Positions 18,976 through 25,870 of a DNA stretch of 34,983 nt are shown here, one piece after another. Position 1 is the first letter of the stretch. Each line of letters opens with the position of its first letter. This stretch comes from Candidatus Thorarchaeota archaeon (lineage in GTDB: Archaea > Asgardarchaeota > Thorarchaeia > Thorarchaeales > Thorarchaeaceae). The notes beneath the pieces are model-generated. The model had not been told where the DNA came from. It made no database searches and saw only the letters and a program-made list of their open reading frames with translations. The position numbers and the translations under genes were made by a program. Where the stretch lies: positions 1-34,983 of the forward strand of contig SDNZ01000011.1 of the NCBI GenBank assembly GCA_004524565.1. Reading direction: 5' to 3'.

Positions 18976-19266
18976 ATGAACGAAGGTCTTGCCAAGATTT
19001 TGGAAACTGATTTTGACCACTGGGTAGTTTCACCAGATGAGAGTAAAGTTGTTGCGTGGAAAAACCAAGGAAAGAATGCGATTATCTTCGAAACTAAGAC
19101 AGGTGAGAAACTTCTAACCATTGATACTGAGAAGGACAGGTGGTACTGGTCGCCAAATGGGAAGGAGTTAATTTCGCATGATTATATTATAACTAGCATC
19201 TGGGATGCATCAACAGGAAAATTCCTTCGTTGTGTCGAGGCAATGTATGATCGACCAGATGAGTAG
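18976..19266 (+). CDS. Small WD40/beta-propeller-blade-like protein or fragment
   Basis: 96 aa: WVVSPDESKVVAWKNQGKNAIIFETKTGEKLLTI...WYWSPNGKELISHDYIITSIWDASTGKFL. Confidence 0.5.
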   Translation: MNEGLAKILETDFDHWVVSPDESKVVAWKNQGKNAIIFETKTGEKLLTIDTEKDRWYWSPNGKELISHDYIITSIWDASTGKFLRCVEAMYDRPDE

Positions 19267-19343
19267 AGTAGTTGGATGAATACAGGGTTCAACAGAAATC
19301 CTTATCATACAAACTTCTACGAAAAACGATGAACTCCAAAGTA

Positions 19344-19382
19344 CAATGCTCCGGAAGCGCCTTCCTGGAATACGGAGTATTG
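19344..19382. other. Stable hairpin immediately upstream of tRNA-Leu
   Basis: CAATGCTCCG/CGGAGTATTG (10 bp, one wobble) enclosing GAAG-CGC-CTTC. Confidence 0.5.
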
Positions 19383-19399
19383 CCATTTTTCTTGCATAT

Positions 19400-19517
19400 G
19401 CGGAGGTTGCCCAGCCAGGTTAAAGGCGCTAGGTTGAGGGCCTAGATTTTGTGGTGTTTCACCACGGAAAGGCTATCTCGTAGGAGTTCGCGAGTTCAAA
19501 TCTCGCCCTCCGCACCA
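19400..19517 (+). tRNA. tRNA-Leu (anticodon GAG) with ~29 nt insertion/intron in the variable region; CCA encoded
   Basis: Acceptor GCGGAGG/CCTCCGC, anticodon arm CTAGG-TTGAGGG-CCTAG, V-arm CTC-GTAG-GAG, T-arm GCGAG-TTCAAAT-CTCGC, A + CCA; extra 19447-19475 with GTGGTG-TTT-CACCAC hairpin. Confidence 0.85.
19487..19517 (+). repeat. R0: 3' end of tRNA-Leu, reference copy of the repeat
   Basis: TTCGCGAGTTCAAATCTCGCCCTCCGCACCA. Confidence 0.95.
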
Positions 19518-19545
19518 TTATCGTTCTTCTTTGAAATAATCTCAT

Positions 19546-20214
19546 TTAGAAAATATCATTGGTTTTCTTTGCTCCAACTATACCTGCAGGGAGAGATGAT
19601 ATTCCCAATAGATGAATACATTTTCCAAGTATATAAAATCGACAATCAAAACCACCATGGAAACGGAAATTAGCAAATGTTTCATAAATTGAATATTCGT
19701 TGTTAGCAATTATGTAATATGACCTCTCGACAGAGCGCCATCCTGAATAGTTCTCTTTTTGTTCACCAACCAAAAACTCGAATAAATATCTCCCTGTGAG
19801 ATTATCAAAAGATTCAGAAATTAGAGCCGAAGCTTCTCGAACGGTAGAAAATATATTTTGAAGGAATGGAAAAATAGGCTTAGTCCTATGAGCTAGCACA
19901 CCAGATTCTACTTCGAGAAAACATTTACTTATGCTAGCTAGTTCACCCTCACCTCCACCCATTTTTGACATTAAATTCACAATTGTAAATTTATTATCCA
20001 ATAGAGGCGTTTCATCAAGAATTGATATTTCCTTTTCAATATCAAACCTTATTCTATCTTTGAATTCTGCGTTATCTATACAATCGTCTTTCATGACTAG
20101 ATTGATTGCTTCGTCTTTGGTTCTTGAAAGAATCCATCCTTCATAGATGAGATTTGAATTGTCCGCGTCTGCTGGATCTGAAATACAGACTCTATAGATT
20201 TTTCGAGAATTCAA
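19546..20214 (-). CDS. Hypothetical protein, cassette 1
   Basis: 222 aa ORF, no family recognised; lies between R0 and R1. Confidence 0.65.
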   Translation of the reverse strand: MNSRKIYRVCISDPADADNSNLIYEGWILSRTKDEAINLVMKDDCIDNAEFKDRIRFDIEKEISILDETPLLDNKFTIVNLMSKMGGGEGELASISKCFLEVESGVLAHRTKPIFPFLQNIFSTVREASALISESFDNLTGRYLFEFLVGEQKENYSGWRSVERSYYIIANNEYSIYETFANFRFHGGFDCRFYILGKCIHLLGISSLPAGIVGAKKTNDIF

Positions 20215-20300
20215 ACAATCACTCCTCCTTTGTGCGATGTTGATTCCGTTGAAAAGGATAATAATTCTCCTAGTCGATATAAATAAAATTCAATAAATAA

Positions 20301-20331
20301 TTCGCGAGTTCAAATCTCGCCCTCCACACCA
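20301..20331 (+). repeat. R1: tRNA-Leu 3' remnant
   Basis: TTCGCGAGTTCAAATCTCGCCCTCCACACCA, 30/31 identical to R0. Confidence 0.95.
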
Positions 20332-20807
20332 TTTCTTCTATCTAATGACTTCTCAAGCCATACATGATAACCCCATGGATTTTCATCCTTCTGAAAGACA
20401 GAATACCCATGTTTCTTATAGAAATTAATTGCCCACTTTGCTTCACTATCTGTTTCAAGCTGGATACTTTTGTAGTCGAGGGTTTTTGCTTTCGTCTCAA
20501 GATATTCCATTAGTGAAGATCCAATCCCCATTCTCTGATAATTGTCTTCAACATGCATCAATGGAATCCAAGCTGTATTTTCATCTCTTGAGCTAAATGA
20601 CCCTACAGCAATGATTTGACCTTCTCTTCTTATAACAAAGAAATCCATGAATGTCGCCATCTGGTTGAACTGTTTCTGTGATAGAAATGGTTCTTTGTAG
20701 TATTCTTTTGGTATGATTTTGATAAACCACTCAGCAACCACTTTGTTAACGAGAGAAAGAATCTCGGACAAATCAGAGTCTACTGCAGGTTCGATTTCGA
20801 TTGCCAC
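20310..20807 (-). CDS. GNAT-family N-acetyltransferase, cassette 2
   Basis: AWIPLMHVEDNYQRMGIGSSLMEYLETKAKTLDYKSIQLETDSEAKWAINFYKKHGY. Confidence 0.9.
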   Translation of the reverse strand: MAIEIEPAVDSDLSEILSLVNKVVAEWFIKIIPKEYYKEPFLSQKQFNQMATFMDFFVIRREGQIIAVGSFSSRDENTAWIPLMHVEDNYQRMGIGSSLMEYLETKAKTLDYKSIQLETDSEAKWAINFYKKHGYSVFQKDENPWGYHVWLEKSLDRRNGVEGEI

Positions 20808-20852
20808 TATATTTCAATCTTGGAGATACATCAACTTGAATAAGAATTCTTT

Positions 20853-20866
20853 CACCCTCCGCACCA
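20853..20866 (+). repeat. R2: short tRNA-Leu 3' remnant
   Basis: CACCCTCCGCACCA, 13/14 identical to the tRNA-Leu 3' terminus. Confidence 0.7.
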
Positions 20867-20871
20867 CTTAT

Positions 20872-21330
20872 TCATTCTAATACGATTGGTTCCATCCTAA
20901 ATTTTCTCATCCGCCCATCAATTTTCGAACCAAATGGAGCCATAAATCTCTGAATGGATGTAAATATCTCTTCAGGAACCTCTAATGCAGCCTCAATGCA
21001 CTGAGTGAGATCATCCTTTGAGAGGTGTTGGGTCAGGGGACAATGAACTAGAAAATGTTCCTCACCATCTGTTGAGAAGATGGGGTATTTTTGGCATAGT
21101 AATGGACGTATGTGATAAATTTCGCAGGTGGAATCTTTGAGATAAGGACAGACCAACTCCTTTCCAAAATCAGTAACATAGCAGTTCTCTGTAATTTCGA
21201 TGAACTGGTTCGGATATCCGGCCGCAATAATTCGGTCTACTTCTGACTTTGTAGCAAGAGTGCCTCCTAATTTGCAACAGTATCCACCACATCTTTTGCA
21301 AATGTTCGAGTGATTGTTATCTACCATCAA
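20872..21330 (-). CDS. YkgJ-type Cys-rich zinc/iron-chelating protein, cassette 3
   Basis: CKRCGGYCCKLGG...CPYLKDSTCEIYHIRPLLCQKYPIF. Confidence 0.85.
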   Translation of the reverse strand: MMVDNNHSNICKRCGGYCCKLGGTLATKSEVDRIIAAGYPNQFIEITENCYVTDFGKELVCPYLKDSTCEIYHIRPLLCQKYPIFSTDGEEHFLVHCPLTQHLSKDDLTQCIEAALEVPEEIFTSIQRFMAPFGSKIDGRMRKFRMEPIVLE

Positions 21331-21356
21331 ATAATCACAATTGTCGTATTCCTATA

Positions 21357-21378
21357 TCAAATCTCGCTCTCTGCATCA
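21357..21378 (+). repeat. R3: tRNA-Leu 3' remnant
   Basis: TCAAATCTCGCTCTCTGCATCA vs TCAAATCTCGCCCTCCGCACCA: 19/22, all differences C-to-T. Confidence 0.85.
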
Positions 21379-21447
21379 CTCATTCTTCTAATACTATGTG
21401 AGAAGATCTTGGTTGATTAAATCAAAGGGCATCAAAAAGAGAATTTT

Positions 21448-21473
21448 GTGAGCAATCAATAACGATTACTCAC
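21448..21473. terminator. Hairpin 3' of the OB-fold gene (copy 1)
   Basis: GTGAGCAATC/GATTACTCAC; counterpart at 22812-22836 partly covaries. Confidence 0.5.
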
Positions 21474-21518
21474 AATCAAACAGCTAATGCTGTGTTAGAT
21501 TATTTCTAGGATAAAGAT

Positions 21519-22091
21519 CTAGTATCTACGACGTCTGTCGCCGCCTCCGCCGCCACCTCGGCTGCCACCACCGTAGCCACCGCCGCTGCTTCTGCCGCCA
21601 CCGCCATATCCACCGCCACTGCTGCGACCACCGTAGCCGCCGCCGCCGCCACCTCGGCCGCCACCACCGTAGCCACCACCACCGCCACCACTGTAGCTTC
21701 TACGGGGGCGGTCGTCTTCGTGCTCTTCGGCAGACATATCTATAGATTCGTTGATTTCTTCAATAGCTTCTTCAGCTGCATCGAGCTTGCCGTACCTACC
21801 AACATTCAAACGCAGGTTTCCGCGAAAGAGTCCTGTGTATCCATTAGTTAGATTGTAGGTTGAACCTTCTTCAACTGCATCGATAGTATCATCCCATAGT
21901 GGAACCTGTACGATTCCGCTAGCATCACCAACAGTGATATCACAGACACGGTGGGAGGTTCCATCTTTTCTAGACTCGATTTCACGCTGTTCACCTATGC
22001 TGATCACCTTGAAAGAAATGGTGACGTTCTTCATTCGTGGCTTTAGTTCTGCCACAGTAGCCTCAATTGGCTCACGTTCTTCATAACCCAT
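21519..22091 (-). CDS. OB-fold single-stranded nucleic-acid-binding protein with Gly/Arg-rich tail, copy 1 (cassette 4)
   Basis: RPA/SSB-like OB core VCDITVGDASGIVQVPLWDDTIDAVEEGSTYNLTNGYTGLFRGNLRLNVGRYGKL; tail of GGYGGGGRGG repeats. Confidence 0.9.
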   Translation of the reverse strand: MGYEEREPIEATVAELKPRMKNVTISFKVISIGEQREIESRKDGTSHRVCDITVGDASGIVQVPLWDDTIDAVEEGSTYNLTNGYTGLFRGNLRLNVGRYGKLDAAEEAIEEINESIDMSAEEHEDDRPRRSYSGGGGGGYGGGGRGGGGGGYGGRSSGGGYGGGGRSSGGGYGGGSRGGGGGGDRRRRY

Positions 22092-22284
22092 TGTTATTCA
22101 CTCGCTTAATGCGATTTATGCAAGTCGTCAAAACTAGTGTATCATTCTGTGAAATTTACGATGCTGAAAAAATAACTCTCGATAATTCCTGCGATAGAAA
22201 ACTCTTCTCGTGTACCTGCAAGGAGATTTTCAGAATGGATGCTTAAGTACTTGTATACAGGGTCTATTTTCACGAAAGTTGGAA

Positions 22285-22305
22285 CAAATCTCGCCCAACG
22301 CACAA
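22285..22305 (+). repeat. R4: tRNA-Leu 3' remnant
   Basis: CAAATCTCGCCCAACGCACAA vs CAAATCTCGCCCTCCGCACCA: 18/21. Confidence 0.8.
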
Positions 22306-22332
22306 TTTATTCTAGTTCGAGGTACATGTAAT

Positions 22333-22677
22333 CTATTCAGTTTCATATCTTGCTGGCTCAGCGAAGAAATCCATTATTTTACAGAAAGTCTTGAACTCCG
22401 CTGAGTGAACAACTCCTTCAGGTATATAGTATGAGTCACCTCTCTTGTAGAGGTTCGTTTTATCACCAATAGTCAGTAGCATCTCACCTTCGATTACAAA
22501 ACCATATTGTGCATTATGACTATGTGGGGGGACTGTTCCAATTGGTTCAATCTCAAAAAATGCGATTTGAAAGGCAACACCTTGTGCAATCCGTGCTTGC
22601 ACTCCTTGCATTGGAATCTTTGCTTTTGGCAATTCTTTGATACAATCTGGGTATTCCTCAACGTCCATTGATCTCAC
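22333..22677 (-). CDS. Cupin-domain protein, cassette 5
   Basis: GTVPPHSHNAQYGFVIEGEMLLTIGDKTNLYKRGDSYYIPEGVVHSAEF. Confidence 0.9.
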   Translation of the reverse strand: MRSMDVEEYPDCIKELPKAKIPMQGVQARIAQGVAFQIAFFEIEPIGTVPPHSHNAQYGFVIEGEMLLTIGDKTNLYKRGDSYYIPEGVVHSAEFKTFCKIMDFFAEPARYETE

Positions 22678-22731
22678 AAGTGAAGGTTCGAGAAATGGGA
22701 TATTAATATTTCATAGCTTATTCTAAAGGGT

Positions 22732-22751
22732 TAATCCATCTCTCAACACCA
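22732..22751 (+). repeat. R5: strongly degenerate tRNA-Leu 3' remnant
   Basis: TAATCCATCTCTCAACACCA, about 13/20 to tRNA-Leu 3' end; in the expected inter-gene position. Confidence 0.4.
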
Positions 22752-22811
22752 CTTTTCTTATTGTTTCTTAAGATAGTTAATTTGGCTTAGAGATTTGAAA
22801 AAGAAGAATTT

Positions 22812-22836
22812 GTGAGCGATCATTAAAACCGCCCAC
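22812..22836. terminator. Hairpin 3' of the OB-fold gene (copy 2)
   Basis: GTGAGCG/CGCCCAC, counterpart of 21448-21473. Confidence 0.45.
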
Positions 22837-22881
22837 AGTTGTACATCAAATGCTGTATTAGATTAATTCTAGAATTATGGT

Positions 22882-23475
22882 CTAGTATCTACGACGTCTG
22901 TCGCCGCCACCGCCGCCACGGTCTCTACCGCCGCCACCGTAACCACCGCCACCGCCGCCACGGTCTCTACCGCCATAGCCACCGCCACCACTTCGGCCAC
23001 CACCGCCGTAACCGCCGCCACCTCGGCCGCCGCCACCGCCATAGCCTCCGCCGCCACGACCACCACCGCCTCCACCGTAGCTTCTACGGGGGCGATCGTC
23101 TTCGTGCTCTTCAGCAGACATGTCTACTTCCATGTTGACATCTTCGATTGCTTCATCAGCTACATCGAGTTTGCCGTACCTACCTACGTTCAAACGCAGG
23201 TTTCCGCGAAAGAGACCTGTGTATCCGTTTGTAAGATTGTAAGTGGAACCTTCTTCAACTGCGTCAATAGTGTCATCCCACAGTGGAACCTGTACGATTC
23301 CGCTAGCATCACCAACAGTGATATCACAGACACGGTGGGAACCGCCATCCCGTCGGGACTCGATTTCACGCTGTTCACCTATGCTGATCACCTTGAAAGA
23401 AATGGTGACGTTCTTCATTCGTGGCTTTAGTTCTGCCACAGTAGCCTCAATTGGCTCACGTTCTTCATAACCCAT
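22882..23475 (-). CDS. OB-fold protein with Gly/Arg-rich tail, copy 2
   Basis: Near-identical OB domain to 21519-22091; longer RGG/DRGGGG tail. Confidence 0.9.
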   Translation of the reverse strand: MGYEEREPIEATVAELKPRMKNVTISFKVISIGEQREIESRRDGGSHRVCDITVGDASGIVQVPLWDDTIDAVEEGSTYNLTNGYTGLFRGNLRLNVGRYGKLDVADEAIEDVNMEVDMSAEEHEDDRPRRSYGGGGGGRGGGGYGGGGGRGGGGYGGGGRSGGGGYGGRDRGGGGGGYGGGGRDRGGGGGDRRRRY

Positions 23476-23708
23476 TGTTATTCACTCGCTTAATGCGATT
23501 ATGCAAGTCGTCAAAACTAGTGTGTCCTTCTGTCAAATTTGCGATGTTGAAAAAAATTCTCTCGACAATTCCGATGATAGAAAACGCTTTCCGCTTTTCG
23601 TGTACCTGCAAATAGCTTTTCAAAAAGAGTGCTTAAGAACTTGTGCACAGGGATGTCTGTCACCTAGAACATTAATTACTGCATCAATATCAAATAGCAA
23701 TATGAAGT

Positions 23709-24452
23709 CTATCGCGCAGGTAGAATGATTTGTACTAATGATTCGATGTTGTCAACAGGTCGTAAATCAATAAAATCCAGTGGATTATAGGCAAGATTAA
23801 GGTATTCTAATTTTGTGCAATAAGACAACGGAGCCAATTGGATTTCCTCTAGTCGATTTATTTCAAGATTCAATGATTTCAGATTCGTACAAAATTCTAA
23901 GGGTGATAGGTCAAGTGATTTCAAAGAGTTATAATTTAAGTTGACAGTTTCGAGATTCAAACTTGATGAGAGTGGAAATAAATCAATCTCTGTGAGTTTG
24001 CAGAAACTCAAATCGAGAGATTTCAGTTCGGGAAGATCAACAAGATGGATAGAACTTAGCCTATTCTGAGAAAAGTTTACGGTTTCAATGCTTGGAGATG
24101 ATTCTAGCGGTTTACAATCAATTGATTCTATGTGGTTGCTCTGGAGATTGATCTCATGGAGGTGATGCAAATTGGATAGAGGAGTAAGATCAATTCCTTT
24201 CAAATCACATGATGAAACAATCAATTGTTCTAATTTATCGCATCTCTGTAATTCGGTGATATCAATATCTAAGACACCGACTTTGAATTTGAATTCAATG
24301 ATTTTGGAATCTTTAGGATATTCAATACTCTGTTCAGACTTGATCAGAGACCATACCCATCGCGTGCCATCATCATAAGTAGTTCTAACTGCATTTTCAA
24401 ATTCTCCGGGCACCCATTCTTCCTGCTTATATCGAATTGCAACCTGTGTCAA
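23709..24452 (-). CDS. Leucine-rich-repeat protein
   Basis: Repeats such as LKSLDLSPLEFCTNLKSLNLEINRLEEIQLAPLSYCTKLEYLNLAYNPLDFIDL. Confidence 0.9.
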   Translation of the reverse strand: MTQVAIRYKQEEWVPGEFENAVRTTYDDGTRWVWSLIKSEQSIEYPKDSKIIEFKFKVGVLDIDITELQRCDKLEQLIVSSCDLKGIDLTPLSNLHHLHEINLQSNHIESIDCKPLESSPSIETVNFSQNRLSSIHLVDLPELKSLDLSFCKLTEIDLFPLSSSLNLETVNLNYNSLKSLDLSPLEFCTNLKSLNLEINRLEEIQLAPLSYCTKLEYLNLAYNPLDFIDLRPVDNIESLVQIILPAR

Positions 24453-24541
24453 ACTATTTCACAAGTAGGCAACAAAGATATTGATATCAAAGTGTCTTGT
24501 ACGATATATTTGGAGATTTCAAAAACAAGACCAATTTAAAA

Positions 24542-24666
24542 GGACCCACCCACAGCACGGTAGAAGCGGGAGCATGCTGGGTCCACGGGTGGGTCCGGGG
24601 GAGGGAGTTTGTCTGTGATTGCTACAGAAGTCGTAGCAGGAGCACGATTCCAAAGAGAGGGAATCG
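24542..24666 (+). ncRNA. Candidate structured RNA, unknown class
   Basis: GGACCCACCC/GGGTGGGTCC (24542-24551/24587-24596), TGCTAC/GTAGCA (24620-24638), CGATTCC/GGAATCG (24645-24666); GC-rich island with TATA-like GATATATTT about 35-40 bp upstream; no convincing ORF. Confidence 0.5.
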
Positions 24667-24877
24667 CTCAGGGTCTGTTACTTTTGTTCCACTACTAAGT
24701 ATGTTACTTGAAATATAAAGACCTCATAAGAGTGAGTGCTGTTTTTGGCTATCTAAATAGAAAAACTATCACATTTTATCATTACGTAGTTTAAGCCGCT
24801 CTACTCATAACAATGTATAAAGGAGGTAATTGAGCCGGAAAGCCTGAATAACTCTGGAGTGAAATAAAACGACACGC

Positions 24878-25870
24878 TTGAAGATTGGAATCGTTGGTGT
24901 GGGAAATATGGGCAGGATTCATGCTCGTATTCTAAATGACATGAATGTGCTAGTAGGTGTTGCAGATTCTGCGTTAGATATTGCTAATCAAACTGCAGAT
25001 GCATACAAAGTCCCTGCATTTGATGATTTTCGTGGACTAATTGAGGAAACATCCCCCGATGCCTTGGTCATTGCAACCCCAACTTTCACTCATGCAGAAA
25101 TAGCAGAAGAGGTTGCATCAAAGTATGCGTGTATTCGCGGGTTACTAATCGAGAAGCCCTTGGCTAGTACGTTAGAAGATGGAAAAAAAGTAGCAGGCAT
25201 TGTTCAAAAGAAGGGGATAGTTACCTTAGTGTCGCACTCTGAAATCTATAATCCAATTGTTGGGAGAGCAATATCTCTTATCAAAACAGGGGCTATTGGT
25301 GATCCTCAATCCGTGATTCATGACAGGAGAGGTTTTGTACCACCTTCGAGAATTCCATCTTTAGGAGATGTCTTTGAGGATATTGGCGTTCATGACTTCG
25401 ATATCATGGCAAGGATTAGCCAAGGAAGAGCCAAGCTCTACGCAAATAGTAGTTCGGAGGGAGGAATATTCAATAGAGGAACAGTGATTGTTAATTTCGA
25501 GTCAGGATTAGAACACTCCTTCCATCTCTCACGTCAGTATGCTGGGCGTCGTAGATTCATGGATGTTTCAGGAAGTAAGGGTTCGTTGATGCTTGATTTG
25601 TTTGGACAAATTATCAAGGTACAGCATCTTGATCAAGCCCCTATGGCTGCAAGTGACACAATACAACTCCCAGAAAGAGGTGCTACTATCAAGGTATATG
25701 GAGAACCAGTAAGAGAAGTTCTCAATGATTTTGTATCTTGTATCAAATCTGGAGGGACCCCCAGAGTAAGCGTTGATGATGCACTTTGTGCCCTAGAAGT
25801 TGTGGAAGCAGCAAGAAAAAGCGTAATTACTGGAAAGATTGTTGATATCGAGATCAAGTCTAAGAGATAG
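24878..25870 (+). CDS. Gfo/Idh/MocA-family oxidoreductase
   Basis: IGIVGVGNMGRIHARIL Rossmann motif, GLLIEKPLASTLEDGKK. Confidence 0.9.
   Translation: MKIGIVGVGNMGRIHARILNDMNVLVGVADSALDIANQTADAYKVPAFDDFRGLIEETSPDALVIATPTFTHAEIAEEVASKYACIRGLLIEKPLASTLEDGKKVAGIVQKKGIVTLVSHSEIYNPIVGRAISLIKTGAIGDPQSVIHDRRGFVPPSRIPSLGDVFEDIGVHDFDIMARISQGRAKLYANSSSEGGIFNRGTVIVNFESGLEHSFHLSRQYAGRRRFMDVSGSKGSLMLDLFGQIIKVQHLDQAPMAASDTIQLPERGATIKVYGEPVREVLNDFVSCIKSGGTPRVSVDDALCALEVVEAARKSVITGKIVDIEIKSKR

Noticed and set aside
21506-21691. Ala/Val-rich minus-strand ORF (also 22875-23075)
   Set aside because: Alternative frame of the Gly-rich coding repeat.
21540-21710. GC-rich CCGCCACC-type tandem repeat as minisatellite or CRISPR
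   Set aside because: It encodes the Gly/Arg-rich tail of the OB-fold protein; repeats are irregular codon-scale and no spacers exist. Same for 22900-23080.
23500-23708. A sixth tRNA-Leu remnant before the LRR gene
   Set aside because: No segment resembling CTCGCCCTCCGCACCA was found, so the LRR gene is not claimed as a cassette.
24497-24718. 73-aa ORF across the GC-rich island
   Set aside because: Composition and palindromes fit a structured RNA; no protein-like conservation signal visible.
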